Assembly: GCA_002633005.1 (NCBI GenBank)
Contig: NMRA01000434.1
Location: forward strand, 264,001-328,000
Direction: 5' to 3'
From: Phoronis australis
Lineage: Eukaryota > Phoronida > Phoronidae
DNA: 64,000 nucleotides
The notes beneath the pieces were generated by a model. It saw only the letters and a list, made by a program, of their open reading frames with translations, searched no databases and was not told where the DNA came from. Each line of letters starts with the position of its first letter. The stretch's first letter is position 1. Made by a program: the position numbers and the translations under genes. This document shows, one piece after another, positions 1 to 13,300 of this stretch.

Positions 1-449
1 ACCATACAGTGGGCGCAGGTGCAGTCTGATCCCTGGGAGAACTCCCGACGTGGTAATGAAGTGTCTGGGTACATTTTTGCAACACCCTGTACACATAGGC
101 CCATCAAAGTGGTGATGTCACATAATCTACCACTCTGGCAAGTAACACTCAAGTGTCAATGCAAAACTTCTTCTTTGACAATTCTACGAAAATTAATTAC
201 GGAAAACGGCGGGGATTCAAAGGTGTCAAACATATTGACACATCCTCCAATACTTCATCAATATTGTGAAAAGCTGGGGATTATATAATTAACCACTTGT
301 CCCACTCACATTTTTACACCTCATGTCTTGTCAGTTTCCTTATGTTCTTTATTCCATTTACCTTGTAATTATCGTTTCATTGTAATTGTGTGAAGGCCTT
401 GGTGGAAAGCGGTCATTGACTCAAGAAGGCTACCATCTCGAAATATATT

Positions 450-535
450 TACATATGACCAAGGGTTACCAAAGTGAAAATACCAAAATATACATATGAC
501 CAAGGGTTACCAAAGTGAAAATAACAAAATAGTAG
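450..535. repeat. 41-bp tandem duplication
   Basis: The block ACATATGACCAAGGGTTACC and its continuation AAAGTGAAAATA occur twice, starting at 451 and 492. The copies are nearly identical, so the duplication is recent. Confidence 0.85.
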
Positions 536-1140
536 CAGTTTTAATAATATTTCCCCCTTCGTTGTAAAAAATCTTTAATTCTGTTAGAACAACAACAAAA
601 CATATCCAACAGGCTAAGAATGATGCTGGTGAACACGTAGCGACACCTTTTGGTTACCAGGAAATCAATATTATTGGGAAAAGTGAGACAAAGAGGAAGA
701 ACATTTCTAACTCTATCTTTAGTCACTTCCACTTAGCAAAAAGGTTTGCCAAAGATTTGGACTCGATCGGGAATCAACAAAATTTTACAAGGAAGCAAGA
801 AATGTTAAGTATTTTGCGAAAAGAAGCATCCTGTGGTCCAAAATCAACAGCAAACCGAGACACATTTCCCACAAGCAGTTTTAACAAGGGTGCATGAGTT
901 TGTTGCTTTTAATTAAAGATGCATTTCATCATGTTAAGCTGGATAAAAAACAAAAATCGATTAAGGCTCTGAACTCTTATAAATCTGATTCAAAATTTTC
1001 CTTACCACAATGGGACTTATCCGTTACCAAGAAGACCACCCAAACGTAACCCTCATCCGGTCAAAAAGATTATTGGAAAATCATTGACTTCACCGAGGTT
1101 GGCCGATAGGAAACTGTCAGACATTATGCTTCATGCACTG

Positions 1141-1424
1141 TTAAGGTAAATCTCAAACCTTATTTAGTGGCCTCCATTCTAAGTGGTATATCAAAAAACT
1201 GGCTCTGTCAACTAGTAAAAGTATATATTTTCTGAAAGAAAAAAGTTATGTGTCATTATTATTACTATTATTATTACTATTACTATTATTATTATTATTA
1301 TTATTATGTGAACACCTTCTTTAACTTAAAATTCTATGTTTAAGAAAGGTATATTCATAGCAAAATAACCCCTCAGTCAAATTTAATGAAACCGTTTTTA
1401 AACGAAAACTTCACAAGTTACCTC
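1141..1424 (+). repeat. Dispersed repeat, copy 1 (with ATT microsatellite)
   Basis: Shares TTATTTAGTGGCCTC, TCAACTAGTAAAAGTATATA and TTCATAGCAAAATAACCCCT, in order, with 39344-39614. This copy carries an expanded (ATT)n tract at about 1256-1305. No coding capacity; class unknown. Confidence 0.85.
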
Positions 1425-4400
1425 AAAAATGCTGTTAGGAATTTTCAATTACCATTTTTGTTTGATTTCTATGACAAATCAAATCGCAAAAGGTAAGGTA
1501 TTTTTGAAAAAAATAGAACTTGTATTCCTCTTTGTTACATTACACAAAAACTACGCCTTTATAACAAAAATCCTACAAGTGTTTTTGAGATTGCTGAATA
1601 TAGTTTGGAAAGTTTCAGCAAAATCCACCAAGCCCTTTTTGAGAACTTATGTTCCTAACTTCAAACTAAATTGATTTGCCAAAACCGAGAACCAGAGCAG
1701 TAAAAAATTGCATATAATGAAAACAAAATAATTTAGAAAACTGTAAGGGTTTTTTGTGATTTCACTTTGCATATTTATATCAAATGAACACCGGTTGTGC
1801 TATTGTTACCATGGTTTTGCTATGACTGTATCTTTTTACAAAATTGCACTAAAAGTACATGGTCACATGATCAAACTACTGGCAGAATGGTATTAAGTTA
1901 AAAATTTAATTCTACAGGCCTTGTATTTCAGAAAATACGTACTTTCACAAAACTTAACTCTATAGTTTTGTAGATATTGGGCTAAGCCTAGACTTGTGAA
2001 ATGGTCTTACATAATCACCCCATTCAATGACACTATTTACCTTCAATAAAAGATGTAGTGGTACATACAAGAGCAACACTACTTTCACAACAGTTGCACC
2101 AAGTTGTACACACCAGTCTATTGGTTTATCCAGACACATTTTTCCTCCTAATTAAGCCAATTGTTCCACTTCTTTGATTTCTCACAGGCGAAAACATTCT
2201 TCATCCAGGACCAGCCAAAAGCGGTCTTGGAGTAACATAAACAGAAATATTTTGCACTACTTTAAAATTAAACATTCAAATGCACTCCACTAGCTAATCA
2301 CGCTTTCATTCAAGTGGTTGAAAACGGTCGTTCCATACGGAGAAGTAAATTTTTTATTTTCTGTTATGACTATAAAACTGGTCTCAACTTGCTCCTTACT
2401 CTGGTAAGAAGTGACTCCTAGGATTGAAAAAACTGATAGTTCTCTGTCCTCTAAGACCAAGTTTGATGTGTAAATTGACCAAACGTGACCAGCCAACTTG
2501 TAGAACCTGGTTTAAGTTTCGTCTAAGCCCTGAAGTCAGGAACAATTTGAGACCAATTTCATAACTGTCTTAGTTGTCTTAATCCAAAGTTTCTGTGATG
2601 GGTGCTTGAGAGTCATTTAATACAAAGTGGCCGCGAACGGAGGGGGTTGGTTCATTGCCAGGACATTTGTCTGGGTCTGCACCTACAAGGGGCACTGGAA
2701 GAACTTTTCCTCGTTGTTTTTTAGCATTGAGTAGAACACTGACTTACATGAAGTTCTGTTCGGAGCATGATCGAACACTTCCAGTTACCTTAATTGTTAA
2801 TTATATTTTGCTCTGGGAATGGCAAAACTTATTTCAGAGAATTACTAGATTACCTCACCAATTCCTTGGAGGTTCCACTAGGTTTGATAAGTGGCTGTTC
2901 CTATAGTGCCACTTGTTGAGGGGACACATGTGGAGCCAAAACAAAAGAATGGAACACAACAGCAGGACCCTCACTAATCTCTGTTAATTCACACATTTGG
3001 GACTGAGAACACCAATCAAAAAGATGTGCTGTTCCAAGGAAATAAACCTCCCAACTGAAGTAATTACCGTGCTGTCTCACAACCAAACAGTACAAGGTGA
3101 CAAGTTTAGTGATATTAACAAAAAGTTACTAGAAGCCAGAAGCAGTTCATATACGAGGTTATTTTTGTAATAACTGCGATAGAAAATTCAAATTCTTTAA
3201 ACAAGCAAAAGTAAACTCAAAATTGATTGGTTTTTAACATAAATATGTTTAATCCCTTAGAAGGATACTAAACCCTAGTTTGATGATTTCAACCATTCCT
3301 CATTCAGTCACCTGCTAATGGATCATTGGCGTCAATCTTGAAAGACACACAACTAAAAACTCATACTCATTATGACACAGATTGGCTATTATGGTTCCTG
3401 GTGGATTTTATTTTCCCAGTTGCTTGTAGTTCACTGAAAGTGAAGGCCACGTTTGCCCGTTCATCATATTTCCAAAGGAGTTTTCAAATTTTCCTCCTTA
3501 CTGTTGAGGGTTGTTGAGGGTTGTCAAGGGTTACAAAGCATTACTTTGTTTCAGAGAATTGGACATAAAGTTGTTTAAATGTCTGTTAATAGGCCACAAC
3601 CTGGTTTGGTTTCCTTTTAAATAAAACCATGTGTACAAAAATACCAGGACTGCGTTCCACTGAGGCAGAAAACTCACGAAAAAACAAGATCCTGCAAGAC
3701 CTTGAGCAAACTCACGCAAGTGAAAGAATATGCTAGGGATTTCACAAGCATACACTAACAAAATGGCAGCTATGGATGTGACAGGTTAAATCACAGCACT
3801 AATTTCAACATTTCCTTTTCATAAACAAATATTTCTTGGTGCAACTGCATCACGACAGTCCTACTGAAGTCTATAGCACACAACCCAGCTTGCAATCTTC
3901 ACTTTCATGAAATTTGTTTGCCACTATTAAGAAGGAAACCTCTAAAAGTTTAAGGGCGCGGGTCTTAAGTCTTGCGCCATGGGTTTGGTGTCTGCTGGTC
4001 TGGTACTGGAGTTCAGAGGCTCGAATCATGGAGTTGTTTCTGTACGGTGATTGAACATAAAAATCTTAGCTTTAGAACGCAATCACATTTTATGCCGTCA
4101 TCCGTTCACCTACAGTGACATTTTGGTCGATATCAGTCTGATCGACATATATAATCATTCATGGAAAACTTCTTTAGATCATTTATCATTGCTTAAAGAT
4201 AAGGGAACGATTGCACTGTATTTGTCCCTGATGGTGAAGATACGATAGTCTTCCATTTGGCAGAGTTTAGTGGAAATGAATTGTGCAGTATTTGAGTGTA
4301 TAACGGATGGGACATACCGCAGAAATACCTAAGAAATTATGCAAATTATAAGGATTGATGTTAAACTTTGCACGAGAAATTATATCAACTATTACTTGAA

Positions 4401-5010
4401 TGAGAATTCTAATAGACTACATTTATGTCATATCACTTCGTACCATTCATATGAATTCACAGAAATGGTTGATATGATCAACAAAAAATGCCTGCATAAT
4501 AACACCACCACCAAAAGCAATGACGCTGATAAATTATTCTCTTGAATCCATTCCTAGTAACACAATAATACCCCTAACTAATATGAACATGCCAGGTTAC
4601 ATCCCAATCCCTCACCTATCCCAAAGCCTCCAGGGCACGGTAGACTGATGTACATCTTCACTGGTTAACGCATGAACATGGTATTCTATTATCATTGAGA
4701 AATGCTGCAAATGTCAAGCAGCAATGGAGCTCATTCAAGAATAATCCAATCCAGAACAATGTAGCACATCTTCCTAAACCAAGAAATTCAAGTTTGTTGG
4801 ATGACACCTAGATGAACCAAACAGCGTACTCACATTAAAGTTATATACCACCTCTGCAAACAAGCAAGTTAATGGAAGTTTTACAATTAAGGTTTTCAAT
4901 ATGGACTGTTGACCACCTTGGTAATATGGGCATAAGATACTGCTAAAAAGTTTGTGAAATTGTGGCTTATAAGGAAATATTCCCCAGTGCGTACTAGGCC
5001 CTATTTAGTA

Positions 5011-7496
5011 CTGTAAACTCGCGGGTTAACGCCCTAGGTGCTTAAATTGGGAAGCCCTGAGGCAGGGGGTGGCAGATTACTCAAGCAGTGGGCGCTTAAA
5101 CCGAAAATTGGCAAAAAATCTGGGGTGGGCGATTACCAAAGCAGTGGGCGCTTATGTCCAAGTTTTAGCCGAATCAGGCAAGCGTGGGGGTGTTCATTCG
5201 AGCACGGTCAATCAGCGGAACCCAACAACCACAAAGTTTTTCACTCCTCAAACAAAAACAAGATTTCGACTTTGAAAGGGTGATTTCACGAGAACATTGT
5301 TAAAAACTGAGATGCTTTCAAATATATTAGTGCATTGCAAAATGTCATTCCACAAAGCTTCATGAAACTTGAATGGCAGTCCAATTATCGTATCAGCAAG
5401 TACTGTTTCAGATCAGTGAACAGGACTACATTTCATTTCCTGGATTAAAAACAAGGATGATTCGTTCCCGGCCGACACAAACCATTTGCAATTACAACAA
5501 GAGGAGAGTGAAAACAGTGGCTAGATTCAAATCTGGGTTGATCCAAGAGATAAATCTATCAAAATCACATGCTCTCTGCGTGTAATTACGAGAGGGGGGT
5601 TTGATTAATTGGTCAATTCAAATCTGGCTCAACCTAGCAAAATCACGTGCTCCGTCTGAAAATACATGACGATGTCTCGAAGTCTGTTCTCGCCAAACAC
5701 TCAAAAAACTTGCTTTGCCAGTCAGCCGATGTATCGTGGAACAGGCCTTTTAAAAACGAAATGCACCGACAATACAAGGCCTGGCGACAACTTCTGCGTA
5801 GAACTGCTCAAGATAACTTGCTGGTGGCCTCCAGACAAAACATCATTAACTGGGTCAGAAGAGCGTAGAATGCCGTGAGCGAGGACGTCATCAAAAATAG
5901 TTTTCAAACAGTTTTCAGAAAAATAGTTTAGATGGCAGTGAAGACAACCTGTTGGATGATCGGCTTGCTGACAGTCTCAACATTGTCGACCGGGACACCA
6001 ATATGGGCCGAGTGGCTGTTGACTTGGTATTTAACGAAGAGAAATCAGACTCCGATGAGTTCGAGGGTTTCTCCGAGGACGATTAAAATTACTTGACTGT
6101 AAAATATTGATTGAAGACCGTATAAGTGCAAAAAACGTGTTGACCTTTTTGTTGCGTAAGTTTACCTGTTGTAAGATAGAAGTGCAGTGGAATTGTCAGT
6201 GATGTTTCTTGCAGTGTTAGTAAAACAAACGTTTATTGTATTCTCAATGACGTCTTGTGATTTCTTCACAGTTGCAAAGGTCAACACGGCGACTTAGATA
6301 AAAGGCAGCGCACACGTAGGATACAGCACGCTAACATTTTGAGTTTAGTTAATAGCAAGTTGCGTACGAGTTCCATTCACGCTGCCGAACAACACATTGA
6401 AAACACCACACTGAAAACACCCATATCGATTTACTAGCACAAACATTTTGTGTATTCATGCATTATTAGCCGATTACTGCTTCCCTCTCCAGCACATCTG
6501 TACACTACTTTACTGTTTGAACATTTAATGCGATAGTGATACATCGCAACACAACAGGCCTAATATTTGCAAGGTGCACTCCTAAAATTTGTACACGCGA
6601 ACAATGTCACAGCCTGATCGAGATTATTGTTTCTCACCGCAGGTTTACCGATGTTGTCACTAAACATGCAAGGAAGGAGGCAGAGAAAAAACAAAATAAC
6701 TGACCTGTGTTCCCCACCAAGTTAGCGTGGTAAAGAGGAATTCCTGAATGTCCCAATGGGTTATTGCTTGTACGGATTTTTGACATTTTTTCTTTCAGAA
6801 ACAGCCGGATACCGGGGCAGAGGTAATAAAAAGCTGGAAGTGCGAATTGTTTTTTTCCAACATCAGGACGACAAATCGGTAACTTAATCAGTAAATTAAA
6901 AAAATCACCTTGGGTACGTGTTTGGAGCATACGGCCCATGACTATCGTGGTTCCAGGAAGGGGAGGACATTCATTCGGTTGGCTATGAATATGAATTTAT
7001 GCACCCAAAAGACCTCCGTGTGTCCTGTGCACTTGTCACCAAAAATTATGCCATGTCGCCACAAGGGGGCTCTGAACAATGACTAATCTCATAGTTGAAA
7101 AGCGCAACTTCTATAAAAATCTACAGAGTAGGCCTATATTAATTTAACAAAAGATCGGTTGATAAGTTAAAAAGGTATTTGCAGCACTTGAGTTATTCCA
7201 CAAATGCCGACTGAAAAACATATTTTTAAGACAATTGTACGCAGGTGTAAGCATGCCGTGTTTCAAGCAAACACGGAAGTCTGAGCCCGAGGCAATCGCT
7301 GTGAACAAAAGCATGAGTTCAAGCGCAAGTTCTGTAAGCTGTAAGTTGGGGATGGGCGGTACCTCAGAGGTGGGCGCTTAAGTGGAAATTTGCAGAGAGT
7401 AGGGCATGGGCAATTCTCAAGCAGTGGACGCTTAAACCGAAAATTGACAAAAAGTCGGGAATGGGCGACCCAGGCATTAACCCGCCAGTTTACGGT
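5011..7496 (+). mobile_element. Pogo-like (Tc1/mariner superfamily) DNA transposon relic
   Basis: About 2.5 kb. The left end CTGTAAACTCGCGGGTTAAC is matched in inverse by the right end ...TTAACCCGCCAGTTTACGG. The left flank is TA; the right flank is TT, possibly a mutated TA target duplication. Both subterminal regions carry GTGGGCGCTTAAACCGAAAATTG-type repeats. The interior holds a broken pogo/Tigger-type transposase C-terminus, listed separately. TIRs, TA target and transposase type agree. Confidence 0.8.
5647..6086 (+). pseudogene. Broken pogo/Tigger-type transposase, C-terminal part
   Basis: The frame from 5647 reads WNRPFKNEMHRQYKAW and then NIINWVRRA before a TAG at 5866. It continues in the same frame NAVSEDVIKNSFQ. 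After a frame change it goes on KNSLDGSEDNLLDD to an acidic end DEFEGFSEDD-stop at ~6086. In pogo-like DDE transposases the order is NRPFK..., W...AW.AVP...VI..SF, GISNALDGTEDD, so this is the C-terminal region with an in-frame stop and at least one frameshift. The catalytic triad is not seen. It lies inside the TIR-bounded element 5011-7496. Confidence 0.75.
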
Positions 7497-10308
7497 TGTT
7501 ACTTCAGCAGCCTACACTAATACATTACCAGTTACGAGTAGTTAGTATAAATAGTAGATATCAAAGCATGACGTCTATCAACTCCCACGCCACAGGATCA
7601 ACACTCGGGCACTCAGACATGTTAAAAATGACTGAGAAACTTCACCTAAAGCAAATTTACAGGAGTACCGCCAGAGTGAAATATCAATAGCTGCATGTCA
7701 TTGATAAAATATGAGTTCATAGTGAATGCCATCTAAAGCCATATACGTTTGCAGAATGTTAGATGAAGTCATTCAGAACAACTGTGTCCTTAAACAAAAT
7801 TTCTGTAAAACAGGAATTGTTCCTGAGCGAGCAATTTCAACATCTCAGCAATGAACATGATCTTGAAAAAAAGAACAGCACAGAACTAATTTGACCTTCA
7901 CTTTCAGAATTATGTGTTAGACGTAATTATGTATGACTCTGATGGGTTTGTAAGTCTGGGAGTGGCCAAAGTGGCTCTATACACCAGTTATTTCTAGTAC
8001 TAGCTCACGTGTGAAAAGAAATGATCAATGTAGCCAGTCACTTATATTCTACTACACACTGCTAACAGTACGGTGAACTACGGTAATTCATTGATGAATG
8101 AAAATACACCAAGAATGACCTTAGTTCACTCAACTAACATCACCAATGACTCCAACCTTTTGAGTGGTGACCCTATGCCTCTCCAGTAGATCCAAAACTG
8201 ATGACATTCCCTTGTTCTTGGACAGTTCCAATAGTCAGTCACACATAGGTAAAATGATTGTCTATTGCTTTAAATACAATGTTTGCTCAAGATGTAAATT
8301 TGAGCCTTCAGAGGTGATCGCCAGATAGCCTCACAGTTGCTTGAACTATGACCTGTGCCAGATATCTGATTAATACAGGGTTGACAAAAGGAAAGGTCTT
8401 ATGTGCAACTCCTGGGAAGTTGTACAGTGCAGCTGAAGTCAGTACTGTTTGAAGAGTTACACATTGCATCACGGAGATATCAAAATCAATTAAATTTCAA
8501 AATATGCATTTAAAATTTTTAGACACTTGTAATATATCTTAGAAGTATACCATTTGAGGATGTGTTTTACATAAGACTGGATGGTTTCAACGAAATTTAA
8601 GCTTTCACTTAGTATCAGTGATAAGAAGTACTTATTTGATCTCAGTTTCAGCAGATCAAAAATGTTCAGCTTAATTTGAATGAAGCAGTTTCTTGAGCCA
8701 AAAAAATCACACTGCTTAGCTTCACTCAAACAACAGTATACACATGGAAAAACAAAAGATGTTAACTTGCTTCTAATACATCAATTTTTGTGACAGTCGC
8801 AAAATTAAATCAACACAATCAATTCTCAACCATTTTGTGTAATGGGAAGTCCCAAAGTAAAAGTCACATTACCTTAAGTGTTTGAAGTATATGTTTACAT
8901 TTACCGTAAGTCATACTCACTGCTCTTAGAACAAGGATAGACATGAAAAATCATTCATGTCGCCATCACAAACGGTATTTAGCAAATCGACTTTCCCATA
9001 ATTGTAATTTATCAACAAGATATAGCACAAGAGGTCTTGATGCAATCAATGGGACTTCAGGAACTCTATTATCACATCAAGGAGCATTTCGCAGAAGTTG
9101 CGTTCAATCATCCCGGATTGTGAATTGTTGTGACTGAGTTAGCAGCTCAAGTCAAGCGCCAATTTTTAATTCACAATTCTTTGGCCAACTCCAAAAAATG
9201 TTGAAGCATTTTCTTGAGTCACTACTTTTGGTGTTCTTGTTGGTAACGGAAATCAAGTCCTGTCAAGGAATACAATACAGATTTTATGACTTAAATTGGC
9301 TTAATGCAGTTTTGGACAGCTAAATAGTGATGAAAATACGTAGTTCTAAGTCTCTACTTGTTGCAGTAGCAGCAGTAATCCACAAAGGCATTTCTCAACA
9401 CTAGATGGGGCTGTATAAAGATGCATTTCTCAACAAAGCAACCAATCGGAAAGCCTAGAAGTTGTACACTCTGGTGGGTCAATGACAGGCCTTCCACAAA
9501 ACTTGCTACTGCACTGGGATAAACCACATTATCGCACATCAAGAAACCTGGAACAAGTGCTTCACAAATCGTGGATCAAAACCTTCAATTGGAATGAATT
9601 GTGCTATATCAAGACAGGTCTACTGCATTGTACCGAACCATTCTAGAAACTTTCTAAAGCATCCATTAACTGAAGCTCTCTGTAACCAAGCCAATTTGTA
9701 CAGCCTATTTGGTCGGCTTGGCAATTGGGAATTCAGTATTAAAGTTTTGGAGTTGAACATAAAGAAGATTTGTAACGTGGTTTGACTGCATGCAGTCCAG
9801 CCATCGGTAAAGAGTAGGGCAGTTTAATACTAAAAGAGATTGCTGGTTCACTTATGTGAGAACGTTCGAGCATAAGGTGTGTCGGTGAAACGTGAAAATG
9901 GTGAAAACCGTCAAGTAGGGTAACTTCTTTCTTACGTGTTTGTTGTTCAGAAAATGAGGATTATAAAACAAATAAAGCAATCGCCTTGCACGCTAGTCAT
10001 TACCTTTTCCATTTTTCTATACATGTTTAAATAGCCTCAACAGTAGTGCGTCAGACTCCTTTACTTTTTAACAACGCTGTATTCGTACCGTTGTCCTTGG
10101 GCAAAGATTAGTGTCTGGGTTGCTTTAGTCACATGACCATAAGGGATTTTTTGTTTAACTATTTTATGTTAGTATTTTTGCAAACAAATGAGGGCTGTAA
10201 CATGCGAAATTGGGACTGAAGCATGCGTGGGTCAATTATTACTATATTATGGGCAATATCATCAATACTCGGTAAAAACCCATTATTTCTTGACAAACGA
10301 GATCCAAC
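7497..10308. other. No recognised gene; upstream region of ABRAXAS1
   Basis: No homology or splice-coherent frame was found. Short open frames at 8943-9137 and 9354-9542 resemble nothing I recognise. The ABRAXAS1 promoter should lie towards the right end, but no distinctive promoter motif cluster was seen. Confidence 0.5.
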
Positions 10309-13300
10309 ATGTCGGTCAAAGTGAAAACAAGCGGGTGTTTGATTTCCTCCTTACTTTTTGAGCATTGGAACAGCCCTGGAGACCAGGTTAATTATTTAAA
10401 ACATACGTGATCGTGTCCGGTAAAATTGCACTACATTTTGTGGTCCATTTTGTGATTATGCAGGTGTTTAGACATTGATGAGTGACCTGAGAATAGGATA
10501 ATGAAACTGAAAGAACAAACACGGGCATCCGCTAGACACTAAGACAGTGACCACCGTCTCTAGCTTATCAGTTGAGACGGTGAAGCACCTATGGGAGCTT
10601 CATGCGCCTCACACTGATGAAAACATCAAAGTCACGTTCTTATTATTACCTATTGCGAGAGATACCTTAGGAGGCCGTCGATGTCTTAATCCTTCCAACT
10701 CGAACAAATATTCCAGTAATCACACTTTTTCTTCTACTCTAGTAGTCCTTCGGTCAGTACCCGAAATTGGAAACTGCCCATTTTGCCCAGTGTATTGTAG
10801 GGGATATGACGTCATACCACCTACCGTGCACAGTGTTGAAAGTGGCCAGTTGCCGATTTGGCCAACTGAATGAAGTTAGATTACGGGAGCCATTTGTTCC
10901 AGTCGGAAGGAATTAAAGACATCAACTGCCTCCTAAGGTGTCCCTCCATGTGCAAAGGGTACTTATAACAATGTGACTTTGACTGTTTAATCAATGTGAG
11001 GCATAATTCGCAGAAAAATTTCTGGCGTATGAAGCGTCTATAGGAGCTTCACTGTCTGTAATTCAACTTCGAGACGGTAGTCACTGTCTAGGGTAACCGC
11101 ACATCCAGGCATTCTTCTCTGCTTGGCCAGCCAGCTAGCTGTATGAAGACTATCGTCAAAATGCAGCTAGGTACCACTGCATGTATTTCTTCCGTAGACA
11201 GTGAAATTGCACACAGCCAAGGTAGTTCTGCTCGTCACCGTGCCATGAAACTTGTATCAACATGTAAAGCTAAACACTGGACGGTGTGCATGCAAAATCT
11301 GGGAGTCAACCAACACTCACCTTGCCCGTTACAGCCGTTTAAGTGAAAAACAATTCAATAAACTTCATTTTCTTGCATAACTCTCTACCTTTTCTAACAA
11401 TGAAAAGTATTTCGTCGTTTTGAAAACAGTACACTCGTGTCACGCGCACGCACCATTTCCTAAATTTTTGCGACATCTCTCGGGAGATAATGATAGCTTG
11501 GAAGCAACAAAATTTCTTCTGAAATTCAATTTTTCGGTACCAAAATTCTAAAAACTTTTAATGAGGTGAAACCAGTTCTGATAATTTGTTGTGACGTGTA
11601 CGCAACCTCATGAAAGAACAACAGTTGATTGAAGAATCGGCGAAAAAAGAAACTGGCCAATAGGTGAGGCAAAATTTCATGGCGCCGAAAGTGGTCGCTA
11701 AAGATCGCTCCACAACTCTAGCAGCAGAATACTGGTAGAATGCCATTTTTGCCAACACCGTTAAATAATTTAAATTACTCAAGGAAGTTTTTAATGACGC
11801 TAATTTTGTGTCAGATTTTATCTTAACACTTTTTTACCCGCATCGGTGCAAAGCTGTATATTTATATACAGCTTTGTACCAAGGCTATTCTCTGCTCTGC
11901 GTTAGGCAGTACGTCACAGTTCCTACTATTGCAAGAACATAAGGTCTATGTTACTCCCCACCAGGCTACTTAGGCATTTAATGCTATGTATATCAAACAG
12001 CCATTAGTTGAATTCCGGCCACCAAGCTAGAAGTTTGCATCCATCAAAAACATGCTTTGGTTTTTCCACTCAAAGCCAAAATTGTCAGTTATAGTGGCCT
12101 GGTTGAAAATTAAACGTGTTTGTTCTCCCGCTGCACCTAAAAATGTGCACCAATTTTTTATTTAAAAAATTTCTGTTAGCAAGCTGTGTCGGTAAGTAAT
12201 GTATGCACAAGATGAAAGTACAGATTACGAAAATTCATATATGTCTCCAATGTGTTATGGCAGAGACTGAGTACGTCCCTTCTAGGTACATACGGGACAA
12301 AATTCCAAGAAATGGACCAAACAATCCACGAACAATTGTTCTTTATTCTCTTAATAGTGCCAGTGAGTTCACTCCACTTGCGTACCTTTAGTTGTAACGG
12401 GATGTATGTTAGTTTAGTGCCAAGCTCTGCTACATGAATGACCAATTCATCACAGGAGATTGCAAAATAGTTTAACTTTCTGCTGCGGCGCATGAAATTA
12501 TCAAAGCTGTTGTTTTTCATGAGTGGCAGTTTCTATGCTGCTGATTATTAGAACATTTGTGCCACTTGATAGATTAGGGTGAATGCAGTAATTTAAGACT
12601 ATATTCATACTAGACTGTGCTTACCATCTTAGCTAGGCTAGTCAAGAATGCAATCCTCTATAGCCTTCACTCCAGAAGCATTTTCAGCAAATTATGTCTC
12701 AACCTGGCTAAACATCAAAGTCACGTTTGGTGTAAGTCTGCTAGCCAGATGGGAAGAAAAAACTTGGAGTGATAGACAAGCTCGACTATAGGAGAAGCTA
12801 TGCTTCCCGTAGGTCACCAATGTTGTCACCGGTATTCCATCACCATTTTCACCTCCCCCTGTTGCCAAAGATGAGTGATATATTCTTAATTTTATTTTTC
12901 AGGAAGGTTTTTTGATTGGTGAAATTCAGAACCAGGTGACTAGTACTATAAGTGATTCTCAGATGCAGAATGTCAAAGAGGAATCTTTTACCTGTGAGTT
13001 GCATTTTATGCCGCTCATATTCAATGTGCATTAATTTTAAAGTTGTTTGCTTAGCCTGTTCACTTGGTGGAATTTATGTGTGTAACTTAAAAGTTTTGCT
13101 TTCTTGCTCAATTAAAAGTTTTGTTTTCAAGCGACTTCACCTTTGCATATTCACTACAGTATTTGAAAGCTGAAAAAGAAAATCAAACTTTTTAGATTTA
13201 GAAACCCTATTTCCCAATAACCATCACTTTTGATTGATTTCTTTTCTCTGTTCTGACACAGCGCTTATTTGTTACGGATTATTTTATCCAACTGGGAGAT

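Larger units (their letters stand above)
1..5010. other. No recognised gene; repeats and AT-rich DNA
   Basis: No open frame here resembles a known protein or shows coherent splice phases. Contents seen: a 41-bp tandem duplication at 450-535, an (ATT)n microsatellite inside a dispersed repeat at 1141-1424, and AT-rich sequence. It may be intergenic or an intron of a gene lying to the left. Confidence 0.5.

Noticed and set aside
2655-2906. 83-residue open frame in the left gene-free region
   Set aside because: No recognisable domain, and no splice partner found.
5038-5283. Overlapping 81- and 68-residue open frames
   Set aside because: They lie in the noncoding subterminal repeats of the pogo-like element.
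10547-10873. 108-residue open frame on the + strand
   Set aside because: It lies across the left arm and centre of a foldback MITE in ABRAXAS1 intron 1, and the protein resembles nothing known.
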